Assembly: GCF_004187715.1 (NCBI RefSeq)
Contig: NZ_QZWF01000003.1
Coordinates: 372,001 to 436,000 of the forward strand
Reading direction: 5' to 3'
From: Streptomyces sp. F001
GTDB taxonomy: Bacteria; Actinomycetota; Actinomycetes; Streptomycetales; Streptomycetaceae
DNA: 64,000 nt
The notes below the pieces were generated by a model, which did no database searches, was not told the DNA's origin, and saw nothing but the letters and a program-made list of their open reading frames with translations. Numbering within the stretch: position 1 is the stretch's first letter; the number at the start of each line of letters is the position of its first letter. Below are positions 23,148-33,484 of the stretch, one piece after another. The translations under genes and the position numbers were made by a program.

Positions 23148-24370
23148 ATGCCCTCAGCAACCACCGCCGACCAGACGACACCCACTGCCCACCAAGCGAC
23201 ACCGGCCCCCGCAGGGAAGCCCGGTTCCACCGCCCCCGCCCTCTTCCTCACCCTCATCGCCGTCTGCAGCGCGGTCACGGCCGCCAACATCTACCTCGCC
23301 GCCCCGCTGCTCTCCCTCATCGCCCGCGACTTCGGCTCGGCCCCCTCGGCCGTGGCGTGGATCGCCTCGGTCGCGCAGTTCGGCTACGCGGTGGGCCTGC
23401 TGCTGTTCGCCCCGCTCGGCGACAGCGTCAACCGGCGTCGGCTGGTCACCGGCCTGACCGTGGTCACCACGGCCGCACTGGCCGCCTCCGCCGCCGCCCC
23501 CGGCACGGCCGCCCTCGCGGCCGCCGTGTTCGTGACGTCCGCGGCGACCGTCGTCCCGCAGCTTCTCGTCCCGCTGGTCGCCGAGCGCGCCCCGGCCGAT
23601 CGCCGGGCCCGTCATGTCGCGGCGGTGATAGCGGGACTGTTCGCCGGCATCGTCGCGGCCCGCGTGGTCGGCGGACTGGCCGGTCAGGCGTTCGGCTGGC
23701 GGGCGGTGTTCCTGGGCGCGGGCGTGCTCACCCTCGCCCTCGGCCTGGCCACGGCCCTGGTGCTGCCGTCGGAGCGCCGACCGCGTACCGGCGGTCTGTT
23801 CTCCGGCATCCCCGCGCTGCCCGGCCTGGTCCGCCGCTCCCCCGACCTGTGGCGGGCGTGCGTGCGGCAGGCGGGAATGTTCGGCGCGTGGAGCGCCCTG
23901 TGGACCTCGCTCGCGCTGCTGCTGACAGGGCCGGAGTACGGCCTGTCCACCGCCACCGCCGGGCTCTTCGGCCTCTTCGGGCTCGCGGCCAGCGTGGTGG
24001 CTCCGCTGGCGGGCGGTCTGGTGGACCGTTTCGGCGCCGCCAGGGTCGTACGGTCCGCGTATCTGCTCGCCGCCGTCGCCGTGCCGCTGTTCTGGCTGGG
24101 CGGGCAGGTGATGTGGGCCCTGTTCGTGGCGGCGGTCGTCATCCACACCGCGCTGGTCGCCTCGCACGTCGCCAACCAGACCCTGGCCCTGACCACCACC
24201 TCCACCCCGGCCACCGCCAACACCGCCTACGTGGTCGCCGGCTTCGCGGGCGGCGCCGCCGCGTCCGCCCTCGCCGGCTCCGCCTTCAGCCACTGGGGCT
24301 GGGGTGGCGTGTGTGCTGTGGCGGGGTGTGGCTGGTGCTGGGGTGGACGACGACGGCCGTACGACGGTGA
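23148..24370 (+). CDS. MFS transporter (drug efflux type), C-terminal frame break
   Basis: About 408 aa if one base is restored. Twelve hydrophobic helices run from LFLTLIAVCSAVTAANIYLAA (about 25-45), with the motif-A-like loop GDSVNRRRLV after helix 2 and a repeat loop DRFGAARVV after helix 8. The frame ends properly (AGVWLVLGWTTTAVRR then stop at 24370) only after adding one base in GGCGGGG near 24325. As printed, the frame runs on to 24983 through repeats and antisense to the next gene. It probably exports the ligand of the divergent TetR. A longer true product is unlikely. Confidence 0.85.
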
Positions 24371-24504
24371 CCGGCCGCTGCCGCACGACGGTGACCGGCC
24401 GCTGTGGCACGCCGGTGGGCGGCCACGGCGCTACAGCGGTGGGCGGCCACGGCAGTATGCCGGTGGGCGGCCACGGCGGTACGGCGGTGCAGGCCGCCGT
24501 ACCA
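24361..24504. repeat. 24-bp minisatellite between convergent genes
   Basis: Six copies of a 24-bp unit start at 24361, 24385, 24409, 24433, 24457 and 24481. The consensus is ACGNCGGTGGGCGGCCACGG plus 4 variable bases. It fills the gap between the MFS stop and the FadD-like stop. Confidence 0.75.
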
Positions 24505-24520
24505 CTGTGGCCGTCACCCG

Positions 24521-26176
<1,656 letters not shown>

Positions 26177-26323
26177 GGTTCCTCCCGGGGCGACATTGCC
26201 TACGCGGCGGTAAGGTTTGCGCTGATTCTGCGCACGTACCGCGCGGTATGTCACTAGATCCGGGCGATCGATCACATCACGTTGCCGGACACAACAGCGC
26301 GCTGCTACGGACACGACGCCGCG

Positions 26324-26890
26324 CTATCGAACAAGCCCCAGCTCAGGATCCTCCCGAAGCTTGCCGAGCGCCCGCGACACCGCCGACTTCACAGTTCCCA
26401 CGGACACGCCGAGCACCTCGGCCGTCTGGGCCTCGCTCAGATCCTCGTAGTACCTGAGGACGACCATCGCCCGCTGCCGCGCGGGCAGCCGCATGATCGC
26501 CCGCCACATCGCATCGTGCAGCGCCTGCTGCTCGGCCGGGTCGTCGCCGCCGGGCACCGGCTCCGGCTCGGGCAGCTCGTCGCAGGCGAACTCGTCCACC
26601 TTGCGCTTGCGCCACTGCGAGGTGCGGGTGTTCAGCAGCGCGCGGCGGACATAGCCGTCCAGCGCGCGATGGTCCTCGATACGCTCCCAGGCGACGTACG
26701 TCTTGGTGAGCGCGGTCTGCAGCAGGTCCTCCGCGTCGCTCGGGTTCGCGGTGAGCGACCGGGCGGTACGCAGCAGCACCGGCTGGCGGGCCCGTACGTA
26801 CGACGAGAACGACGGGTACGTCGCGCACGGATGGCCCTGCCTCGCTGAAGCAGCGGCGGTCGAAGCGCTGGTGCAGACGGGTGTGGTCAT
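26324..26890 (-). CDS. ECF sigma factor (SigE family of Streptomyces)
   Basis: 188 aa from ATG 26890. Region 2 (about 30-95): LLRTARSLTANPSDAEDLLQ, TKTYVAWERI, VRRALLNTRTSQWRKRK. Region 4 (about 130-180): LPARQRAMVVLRYYEDLSEAQ, VLGVSVGTVKSAVSRALGKL. No anti-sigma gene is adjacent in the window, and the Cys near the N-terminus are not in a ZAS arrangement. It directs RNA polymerase to a set of stress-type promoters. The target genes are unknown; the fadD-like gene downstream might be one. Confidence 0.9.
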   Translation of the reverse strand: MTTPVCTSASTAAASARQGHPCATYPSFSSYVRARQPVLLRTARSLTANPSDAEDLLQTALTKTYVAWERIEDHRALDGYVRRALLNTRTSQWRKRKVDEFACDELPEPEPVPGGDDPAEQQALHDAMWRAIMRLPARQRAMVVLRYYEDLSEAQTAEVLGVSVGTVKSAVSRALGKLREDPELGLVR

Positions 26891-27037
26891 GGCTCAACGC
26901 TAGGTTCGCGACCGCCTCGGGCGGATCGGCCGCAGGTGCCGAAGACGAGTCCCCCTCAGGTTGTAGGGGTGGTGCCGGCTGCACCTCCTGGAGGTGGACG
27001 AGGGGAGGAGACGTACTGCGGGTTTACCCCTGGGGGC

Positions 27038-28183
27038 TCACCCGTCCGCGGTGAGGACCAGCCCCGAGGTCGGCACTCCCGTCCCCGCCGTCACCAGCGC
27101 CCGTGCCGCACCCGGCACCTGGTTCACGGAGGTGCCGCGCAGCTGCCGTACCGCCTCCGCGATGCCGTTCATACCGTGCAGGTACGCCTCTCCCAGCTGG
27201 CCGCCGTGCGTGTTCAGCGGCAGCCGGTCCGCGGCGACGAAGCCGGCTGCCTCCCCGGGGGCGCAGAACCCGTACTCCTCCAGCTGCATGAGCACATACG
27301 GCGTGAAGTGGTCGTAGAGGATGCCCACATCGATGTCGGCCGGGCGCAGGCCGGAGGTCCGCCATAGTTGCCGTGCCACAACTGCCGCCTCCGGCAGCCC
27401 GGTCAGGTCGCTCCGGTGGAAGCTCGTCATCTGCTCCTGCGCCCGGCCCGCGCCCTGGGCGGCCGCCGCGATCACGGCCGGGGGATGCGGCAGGTCGCGG
27501 GCCCGCTCCACGGACGTGACGACGAGGGCCTGGCCGCCGTCTGTCTCCTGGCAGCAGTCCAGCAGCCGCAGCGGCTCCGCGATCCAGCGGGAGGCGGCGT
27601 GGTCGGCGAGGGTGATCGGGCGGCCGTGGAAGTACGCCGCCGGGTTGGTGGCGGCATGGCGGCGGGCGGTGACCGCCACCGGCCCGAACGCCTCCTGAGC
27701 GGTCAGCCCGTACGTGTGCAGATAGCGCTGGGCCGCCATCGCCACCCAGGAGGCCGGGGTGAGCAGCCCGAACGGCATCACCCAGCCGAGCGCCGCGCCC
27801 TCCGCCGACGGCTCCCGGTGCCGTACGCCGGAACCGAAGCGCCGGCCCGAGCGTTCATTGAACGCGCGGTAGCAGACGACGACCTCCGCCACGCCCGCTG
27901 CCACCGCCAGCGCCGCCTGCTGCACGGTCGCGCACGCCGCGCCGCCCCCGTAGTGGACGCGGGAGAAGAAGGACAGCTCGCCCATGCCGCAGGCCTGGGC
28001 GACGGTGATCTCCGGGTTGGTGTCCATGGTGAACGTGACCATGCCGTCCACGTCGGCCGGCGTCAGCCCGGCGTCGTCGAGGGCCGCCCGCACCGCCTCC
28101 ACGGCCAGTCGCAGCTCGCTGCGCCCGGAGTCCTTGGAGAACTCGGTGGCGCCGATACCGGCGATCGCGGCACGCCCGCTCAT
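27038..28183 (-). CDS. Thiolase-superfamily lipid-transfer protein (Ltp2-like)
   Basis: 381 aa; ATG 28183 overlaps the MaoC stop (ATGA). It has the thiolase-like fold: GIGATEFSKDSGR near the N-terminus, VHYGGGAACATVQQAALAVAAG (about 75-97, nucleophile-elbow region with Cys), LLDCCQETDGGQALVV and LPLNTHGGQLGEAYLHGMNG near the C-terminus. The classical thiolase C-terminal Cys-His-x-x-Gly motif is absent. In steroid degradation Ltp2 is a retro-aldolase that works with the ChsH2 DUF35 domain. The two genes upstream are the matching ChsH1/ChsH2 pair, which supports a steroid or isoprenoid side-chain role. Confidence 0.85.
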   Translation of the reverse strand: MSGRAAIAGIGATEFSKDSGRSELRLAVEAVRAALDDAGLTPADVDGMVTFTMDTNPEITVAQACGMGELSFFSRVHYGGGAACATVQQAALAVAAGVAEVVVCYRAFNERSGRRFGSGVRHREPSAEGAALGWVMPFGLLTPASWVAMAAQRYLHTYGLTAQEAFGPVAVTARRHAATNPAAYFHGRPITLADHAASRWIAEPLRLLDCCQETDGGQALVVTSVERARDLPHPPAVIAAAAQGAGRAQEQMTSFHRSDLTGLPEAAVVARQLWRTSGLRPADIDVGILYDHFTPYVLMQLEEYGFCAPGEAAGFVAADRLPLNTHGGQLGEAYLHGMNGIAEAVRQLRGTSVNQVPGAARALVTAGTGVPTSGLVLTADG

Positions 28184-28581
28184 GCGGGGCCCCGAGCGGG
28201 AAGCGTGACCGTGACCGTGCCGGTCACATGTCTGCCGATGCCGTTGTCGCCGGTCACCCGCACCACGGCCGTGTCCGCGTCGACCGCCTCGACCCGGCCG
28301 GTCAGCACCATCGTGTCGCCGGGGTGGTTGGGCGCGCCAAGCCGGACGGCCACCTTGCGGAGGGCCGCCGTGGGGCCGAAGTGGTCGGTGATGTAGCGGC
28401 CGACCAGGCCGTTCGTCGTCAGGATGTTCATGAAGATGTCGGGGGAGCCCTTCTGCCGGGCCGACTCCGGGTCGTGGTGCACATCCTGGTAGTCGCGCGA
28501 GGCGATCGCCCCCGCGACGATCAGCGTCCGGGTGATCTCGATCTCCAGCGGCGGCAGTTCGTCGCCCACACGCACGCTCAC
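28180..28581 (-). CDS. MaoC-family dehydratase (ChsH1-like)
   Basis: 133 aa, GTG 28581, 4-bp overlaps at both ends. Single hotdog fold with the R-hydratase catalytic pair in DYQDVHHDPESARQKG (Asp and His, about 30-45), followed by DIFMNILTTNGLVGRYITDHFG. Typical MaoC length is about 130-150 aa. In ChsH1-ChsH2 complexes one hotdog comes from each protein to hydrate a 2-enoyl-CoA in steroid side-chain breakdown. The overlap with both neighbours points to a stable complex. Confidence 0.88.
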   Translation of the reverse strand: MSVRVGDELPPLEIEITRTLIVAGAIASRDYQDVHHDPESARQKGSPDIFMNILTTNGLVGRYITDHFGPTAALRKVAVRLGAPNHPGDTMVLTGRVEAVDADTAVVRVTGDNGIGRHVTGTVTVTLPARGPA

Positions 28582-29486
28582 ACCGTCCCCCCTCGGAACA
28601 CAGGCAGCACCAACTCCTCGTCGTACCGCCGGAATTCGAGCCGCACCGGCATCCCGATCCGCACCTTGTCGTACGGCACTCCGATCACGTTGCTCACCAT
28701 CCGCACGCCCTCCGCGAGCTCGATCAGCCCCACCGCGTACGGGGGGTCGAACGCCGGGAAGGGGGGATGGTGCATGACGACGTACGAGTGGACCGTGCCC
28801 TCGCCGACCGCGCGGACGGTGTCCCAGTCGAGGCAGCCGCAGGCGGTGCAGCCGGGCAGCCAGGGGAAACGCAGGCTCCGGCAGTCCGTGCAGCGCTGGA
28901 TCAGCAGCTCGTGCCGCTCGACGCCTGCCCAGAAGCCGGCGTTGTCGCGGTTGACGACGGGGCGGGGGCGGCGGTCCCGCGACGGGGGTTGCTGCTGCCG
29001 TGCGGGCGCGTACTTGAGGATGCGGAAGCGGTGCGTGCCGGCGAGTTCGCCGGCCGCACGGATGTCCGTGCGGGTCGTGACGAAGTACCCGGCGCCCAGT
29101 TTTGTCGTCTTCCGGTCGGAGACCGACTCGATCACCGTGTCGAAGGTGAGCTCGTCGCCGGGTCGCAGCGGCCGCAGATACTCCTGCTCGCAGTCGGTGG
29201 CGACCACCGCGGTACAGCCCGCCATGTCCAGCAGGCCGAGGAGTTCGTCGTACGCCGTCGTACGCGCCGTATGCCCGGCAAGGCCGCCCATGGTCCAGGC
29301 CTGGAGCATGGTGGGCGGGGCGATGGCGTCAGGGCCGGTGTACGCCGGGTTGGTGTCGCCGAGGGCCTCGCACCAGTGGCGGATCATGGGCAGGTTGACG
29401 GGGTCCTTGCCCCTCCCGGCGACGGTGGCGGGCATGCCTTCGTAGGCCTTGAGGCGCGCGGACAGGTCGGCGGCGTCATCCTCCAC
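28578..29486 (-). CDS. MaoC hotdog + OB-fold (DUF35) protein, ChsH2-like
   Basis: 302 aa. GTG 29486 follows GGAGGGG at a good distance; a longer frame to 29639 lacks a site. The N-terminal hotdog-like domain (about 1-165) contains PVNLPMIRHWCEALGDTNPAY and APPTMLQAWTMGGLAG. The C-terminal zinc ribbon plus OB fold (about 190-300) has CTDCRSLRFPWLPGCTACGC (four Cys) and SYVVMHHPPFPAFDPPY. This two-domain build is characteristic of ChsH2, whose DUF35 part binds the Ltp2 aldolase. First gene of the three-gene operon. Confidence 0.88.
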   Translation of the reverse strand: MEDDAADLSARLKAYEGMPATVAGRGKDPVNLPMIRHWCEALGDTNPAYTGPDAIAPPTMLQAWTMGGLAGHTARTTAYDELLGLLDMAGCTAVVATDCEQEYLRPLRPGDELTFDTVIESVSDRKTTKLGAGYFVTTRTDIRAAGELAGTHRFRILKYAPARQQQPPSRDRRPRPVVNRDNAGFWAGVERHELLIQRCTDCRSLRFPWLPGCTACGCLDWDTVRAVGEGTVHSYVVMHHPPFPAFDPPYAVGLIELAEGVRMVSNVIGVPYDKVRIGMPVRLEFRRYDEELVLPVFRGGTV

Positions 29487-29570
29487 GGTCGTATCCCCTC
29501 CCGCACGTCCGGTCCTTGCCTGCCCTTGCCGGCACTTCTCGATGCTTCTCGTGCTTCCCGTGACGAGTTT

Positions 29571-29585
29571 CTGACTGTCCGTCAG
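29571..29585. promoter_or_regulatory. TetR-type operator CTGAC-TGTCC-GTCAG
   Basis: Inverted repeat with 5-bp arms, 85 bp upstream of the ChsH2-like start; this form is typical of TetR sites controlling acyl-CoA genes. The cognate regulator is not in the window. Confidence 0.5.
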
Positions 29586-29692
29586 GTAGGGCTCGGTGTC
29601 AAGGTCGGCGCACACGCCTGCGCGGCGGTGCCGAAGCACCGCCGCGCGGACGGACCTTGCTCACCCCACAGAGCACACCCCACACAGAAGCC

Positions 29693-29716
29693 GCGGGGGC
29701 CGGCACCGGCCCCCGC
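29693..29716 (-). terminator. Hairpin after small secreted protein gene
   Basis: GCGGGGGCCGG / CCGGCCCCCGC, 11-bp stem with a minimal 2-nt loop, 3 bp past the stop of the leftward 106-aa gene. Confidence 0.75.
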
Positions 29717-29719
29717 GCG

Positions 29720-30040
29720 TCACCACCAGAGGGGGGTGAAGTAGACGGCCGTGTTGTCGTTGCCCTGGTTGATGGCCGTGAACGCGGAGCCGTCGACCTG
29801 CGCGGTGTTGGACTGGTTCGAGGCGCCGGAGCCGACGGCCTGCTGCTGGGTGGTGGACGAGTTGCCGTTGTTGTCGTCGCCGACACCGCTGCCGACGACG
29901 CCCGCGACGGCGGTCGAGGCGCTCGATCCGTTGTCCGCGAACGAGCCGTTGTCCGCCGTCGCGACACCGGTGAAGAGAGCGGCTGCGAGCGGAAGGGCGG
30001 ACAGTGCGGCCACAACGCGGGCGGTACGGATGTTTGCCAT
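29720..30040 (-). CDS. Small secreted Asn/Ser-rich protein
   Basis: 106 aa from ATG 30040 (GGAGG 8-9 nt upstream). Signal peptide: MANIRTARVVAALSALPLAA then ALFTGVATADNG. The mature part is rich in Asn, Ser, Gly, Thr and Gln (NGSFADNGSSASTAV, NNGNSSTTQQQAVGSGASNQ) and ends VYFTPLWW. No Cys, so not a chaplin or rodlin. The repetitive polar sequence resembles other Streptomyces secreted peptides of unknown function expressed during aerial growth. Function not recognised; a role at the cell surface is a guess. Confidence 0.8.
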   Translation of the reverse strand: MANIRTARVVAALSALPLAAALFTGVATADNGSFADNGSSASTAVAGVVGSGVGDDNNGNSSTTQQQAVGSGASNQSNTAQVDGSAFTAINQGNDNTAVYFTPLWW

Positions 30041-30401
30041 GTGTGTTTCCTCCAGAACCAAATACGCACCGGCCGGGCGGCCGAGAGCGCTGAAGTACGG
30101 CTTTCACCAGGGCAGTTGGCCGACCGCCTCGGTGCTGTGAGCACGACGTCGCGAGACCAGAGTTGCCCACCGAATCCCCGGCGAACCACCCCGGAAGCCG
30201 TGATTCGCCCTCAAGCGTGATGACAAGTCGATAAACCCCTTTCACCATGTTGCCCCCACAGGGCAGGACGGGACAGACGGATCCGACCCAAGCACCGCAA
30301 CAGGCAAAAGGTTCCGCCACATATCCGGCCAACCTCCCGTCGAGCGGTGCGCCACGCCCACCCCTCTTCCCTTCTTCGAACGTACGTACGAAAATGAAGC
30401 C
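30041..30401. promoter_or_regulatory. Divergent intergenic region with CGTACGTACG palindrome
   Basis: 361 bp separating the small secreted gene and the Prim-Pol gene. A 10-bp perfect palindrome (30381-30390) sits in an A/T-richer stretch 12 bp before the Prim-Pol ATG (TTCGAACGTACGTACGAA). No further gene is supported. Confidence 0.45.
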
Positions 30402-31271
30402 ATGGCCACCACCCACCGGCAGGCCACGACGCTGGCCCTCGCACACGCCCTGTCAGCCGCCGAACGCGGACTGGCCGTCATCCCCCTGACCCGGACGAAA
30501 CTCCCGGCCCTGCGCTCCCCGCACCGGGACGACCCCGCCGCCCCCGTGTGCCACGGCGAATGCGGCCGCTTCGGACACGGTGTGTACGACGCCTCGACCG
30601 ACCCGCGCCGCATCCGCGAACTCTTTGCCGCTGCCCCCTGGGCCACCGGCTACGGCATCGCCTGCGGCCTGCCCCCGCACCACCTGATCGGCATCGACCT
30701 GGACACCAAGTCGGGCACCGACTCCTCCGCCGCTCTGCGCGAACTGGCCCTGCGCCACCTGTTCACGATCCCCGCGACGGTGGTCGTCCTGACGCCCAGC
30801 GGCGGCCGCCACCTGTGGCTGACCGGACCGCCCGACGTTGCCGTCCCCAACTCGGCCGGCCGCCTCGCCCCCGGTATCGATGTCCGGGGCGCCGGCGGCT
30901 ACCTCGTCGGCCCCGGCTCCCGCACCGACCACGGCGTGTACGGCACCGCACCGGGCACCGCCCACCTGGCGCCGGCCCCGTGCCCGCCGGCCCTGTTGCG
31001 CCTCCTGCTCCCACCGCCGCGCCCGCCCCACCGCACGGCGGGTCCATCGACCGCCGGACACGGCCAGGGCCTGGTCCAGTTCGTCCTCGCGGCACACGAG
31101 GGCCAGCGCAACACCCGCCTCTTCTGGGCAGCCTGCCGCGCCTACGAGAACGGCCTGGGCCCCGAACTGGTCCCCGCCCTGATCGAGGCGGCCCGGGGAA
31201 CGGGCCTGAGCGAACGGGAGGCCCGGGCGACGATCGCGTCCGCGGCACGGTTGACGCAGCAGCGGCAGTGA
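30402..31271 (+). CDS. Prim-Pol (bifunctional DNA primase/polymerase N-terminal type)
   Basis: 289 aa from ATG 30402. The Prim-Pol domain covers about 10-200: AERGLAVIPLTRTKLPALRS, a Cys/His zinc-like stem (PVCHGECGRFGHGVYDA), IGIDLDTKSGTD (catalytic acidic pair) and TPSGGRHLWLTG (His). The C-terminal 80 residues are a short helical domain (QFVLAAHEGQRNTRLFWAACRAYENG). It lies immediately left of the AICE boundary, so it is chromosomal or a relic of an earlier insertion. Prim-Pol proteins of Streptomyces are often linked to mobile DNA replication. Confidence 0.85.
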   Translation: MATTHRQATTLALAHALSAAERGLAVIPLTRTKLPALRSPHRDDPAAPVCHGECGRFGHGVYDASTDPRRIRELFAAAPWATGYGIACGLPPHHLIGIDLDTKSGTDSSAALRELALRHLFTIPATVVVLTPSGGRHLWLTGPPDVAVPNSAGRLAPGIDVRGAGGYLVGPGSRTDHGVYGTAPGTAHLAPAPCPPALLRLLLPPPRPPHRTAGPSTAGHGQGLVQFVLAAHEGQRNTRLFWAACRAYENGLGPELVPALIEAARGTGLSEREARATIASAARLTQQRQ

Positions 31272-31338
31272 GGTCCGTACGGCCCTGAAACGGCCATCGG
31301 GCGGGAAATCACGGGGAACCACGGTAAGTGGAGAAACC

Positions 31339-31375
31339 GAGAGCCTCCGACCATTCTTGCTGGTCAGAGGCTCTC
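31339..31375. terminator. Hairpin at displaced tRNA-Ser end
   Basis: GAGAGCCTC...GAGGCTCTC (9 bp) with inner ACCA/TGGT pairing, just left of the truncated tRNA copy (31383). It is probably the original terminator of tRNA-Ser(TGA), also able to end the Prim-Pol transcript. Confidence 0.7.
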
Positions 31376-31382
31376 TATCACT

Positions 31383-31441
31383 GCGGTGGGTGTGGGATTT
31401 GAACCCACGGTGACATCGCTGCCACGACGGTTTTCAAGACC
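31383..31441. repeat. attL: displaced 3' half of tRNA-Ser(TGA)
   Basis: Copies the 3' end of the tRNA at 40711-40767: 32 bp identical (GCGGTGGGTGTGGGATTTGA onward to TGAC), then ATCGCT against TCGC, then 21 identical bp reaching the anticodon loop (TTTTCAAGACC). The remainder of the tRNA is absent here. Confidence 0.9.
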
Positions 31442-31561
31442 TTTTGGGGGTCGGGCGGGTTCTCCGCTCCCGCGCAGGTCAGACCTGCGAAACCGCGCCG
31501 CCACAGTCGCAGCCACGCCCGTCGTGCCCGCTACGTGCCCCAGGTGCACGATCGTGCCCGC

Positions 31562-31951
31562 TCAACCACCAGTCACAACGGGAACGATCACTGCGGCGAC
31601 AGCAGACAGCAGGCCCCCTACAGCGAGAGCGCCATTGAACTTCTCTTTGGCCGTTGGGAACACGGAGCGGCTGACGCTCCCAACCTTGCTGCGCAGGACG
31701 ATCATCTTGATCTTCTGCCACCTATGCTGACGCTTCGAGCAGCCCATCAACACGCCATAAGCGTTGTTGCGGCAGTAGGTCTGCCCGTCTCGGTTGACCG
31801 CTCCACACCAGACCGGCACCTGGAAGGCGGCATAGGCCGAGACACCGACTGACAGAGCCACGATCACCGGCAATGACCATTGCTGGCTCCAAGCAACGAC
31901 CAAGGCAGCAGCCACCATGTATCCCCAGTACAGACGCACCACTTTCCCCAT
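31562..31951 (-). CDS. Membrane protein of AICE, unknown
   Basis: 129 aa from ATG 31951; starts further upstream (31987, 32056) are possible and no start has a convincing ribosome site. Hydrophobic segments: LYWGYMVAAALVVAWSQQW (8-26) with LPVIVALSVGVSAYAAFQV, and GALAVGGLLSAVAAVIVPVV at the C-terminus. Between them is CGAVNRDGQTYCRNNAYGVLMGC, three cysteines in a motif seen in several Streptomyces mobile-element proteins. Low codon bias relative to neighbours supports recent acquisition. Possible role in transfer or entry exclusion is only a guess. Confidence 0.65.
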   Translation of the reverse strand: MGKVVRLYWGYMVAAALVVAWSQQWSLPVIVALSVGVSAYAAFQVPVWCGAVNRDGQTYCRNNAYGVLMGCSKRQHRWQKIKMIVLRSKVGSVSRSVFPTAKEKFNGALAVGGLLSAVAAVIVPVVTGG

Positions 31952-32130
31952 GAGCACGCAGAGTAGTGGCGCATATGCGCATCGCATAGACGTGAATAAG
32001 ACACGCGCCAATGCGCGCCAGGCGTCGTGAGCGATCACGGAGCAGAGGGGCATCACACGGCGCTCGGGTGCCGCACAGCACGACGCCCCTGACCGTGCTT
32101 CTGGCCAGGGGCGTCACAAGTGCAGGTGTC

Positions 32131-33273
32131 TCAGAGCGACTTATGCACTTCGGAAGAACCAATCCCTTCTTGCCCTCCGAGCCATGCATCGGCCGCTTCG
32201 GCAACCTGGTCGTCGCGACCGGCGACCGGCCGAGCGTAGTGCCGGGTGGTGACGCTCGCGTTCGAGTGGCCGAGGCGGTGAGCAGCGGTCATCACGCCGT
32301 ACCGGTCGGCGACCCAGGTGCCGTGCGAGGCCCGGAGGTCGTGCGGGGTCACGTCGGTCAGCCCGGCCGCCGACACCGCGGGGTCGAAGTACGCCTTACG
32401 CCACTGGTTGTAGCGCAGTGGTTTCCCTGCGGGCGTGGTGAACAGGAGCGCGTCATCCCCACCGGGCAGAGTCTCCAAGTGCCGGCCGAGACGCTTCGCG
32501 AGCGACGGACCGACCCGAAGGAGCCGCTTCTGGTGCGATTTCGGGGTGTCGAAGACCAAGGCACCGTTGGCTTCGGCCAGGTTCTCGTCGACCAGGACGA
32601 AGCCGCCGGATACGTCGATGTCCACCCGCCGAAGGGCGAACGCCTCACCAACCCGAAGGCCCGCGTACGCGAGAAGCGCGATCAGCAGGTCATGCGGCTT
32701 GGTGGCACTCCGCACGATTCGGGAGGCTTCAACGGGGGTGAGGATGTGCGGCTCCGTCTGCGGCATCCTGGGCAACTTCACGCCCCGGCACGGCGTCTGC
32801 GGGATCATGTCGTTGTCGACGGCCGCCCGCATGATCTGCGACAGGACCCGGTACGCCTGGCGGATACGCGAGGCACTGAGGCCCTTTTTCTTCATCCCGC
32901 CGACCCACTCAGCGATCGTGATCGGCCGCAGGCTCGACAACTCCCGGTCCCCGAGCGCCGGATTGATCAGGGAGTTGATCAGAGACCGGTACGAGGCTTG
33001 GGTCTTGTGCTTGAGCTGCGGGGAAACGGCGGCGAGCCATCGAGCCGCCCAGTCACGTACGGTCGTCTGTCCCTCGGCAGGGTCAAGCCAGCGCCCATCC
33101 TCGATCTCGATGCGCTTCTTCATCAGCCATCGGTCAGCGTCCGTCGACGTAGCGAACGTTCGATCCGCAGGCCGGAGCACGCCGTCAGGCCCCGGATACC
33201 GGGCTTGGAAGCGGCCGGACGGAAGCTTACGGACACGACCGAAGGGCCGGCGGGACCTGCGCTTGCCCGGCAT
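32131..33273 (-). CDS. int: Tyrosine-recombinase integrase of AICE
   Basis: 380 aa; ATG 33273 overlaps the xis stop (TGATG). N-terminal arm domain (FGRVRKLPSGRFQARYPGPDG, about 10-30), SAM-like domain about 65-160 and catalytic domain about 175-350. Catalytic Arg in AYAGLRVGEAFALRR, HDLRASHGTW, LGHSNASV and Tyr in TTRHYARP. The gene is next to attL, as in pSAM2, where int lies beside attP. It catalyses insertion at tRNA-Ser(TGA) and, with Xis, excision. Confidence 0.95.
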   Translation of the reverse strand: MPGKRRSRRPFGRVRKLPSGRFQARYPGPDGVLRPADRTFATSTDADRWLMKKRIEIEDGRWLDPAEGQTTVRDWAARWLAAVSPQLKHKTQASYRSLINSLINPALGDRELSSLRPITIAEWVGGMKKKGLSASRIRQAYRVLSQIMRAAVDNDMIPQTPCRGVKLPRMPQTEPHILTPVEASRIVRSATKPHDLLIALLAYAGLRVGEAFALRRVDIDVSGGFVLVDENLAEANGALVFDTPKSHQKRLLRVGPSLAKRLGRHLETLPGGDDALLFTTPAGKPLRYNQWRKAYFDPAVSAAGLTDVTPHDLRASHGTWVADRYGVMTAAHRLGHSNASVTTRHYARPVAGRDDQVAEAADAWLGGQEGIGSSEVHKSL

Positions 33274-33482
33274 CAGGCAGCCCTCCTCAGACCCGTCGGC
33301 CGTAGGACGATCGGTTGCACCGTGTTCGCAGTCACGTATGCCTCGACCGCGCTCTCAGGGATGCGGACGTGTCGGCCGACCTTCACGAAGGTGATGCGGC
33401 GTTCTTCGATGAGGCGACGAGGAAACCGCACGCCCGTGCCGAGGCGTTCGGCGACTTGCTGCACGCTGAGAAGTCGGTCCAT
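33273..33482 (-). CDS. xis: Excisionase (MerR-type HTH)
   Basis: 69 aa from ATG 33482 with GAGGGGG 9 nt upstream; GTG 33488, overlapping the repSA stop, is an alternative. HTH_17 winged helix: LLSVQQVAERLGTGVRFPRRL, ITFVKVGRHVRIPESAVEAYV. Small basic proteins of this class bend attachment-site DNA and drive excision by the adjacent Int. It is translationally coupled to both repSA and int. Confidence 0.85.
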   Translation of the reverse strand: MDRLLSVQQVAERLGTGVRFPRRLIEERRITFVKVGRHVRIPESAVEAYVTANTVQPIVLRPTGLRRAA

Positions 33483-33484
33483 GG

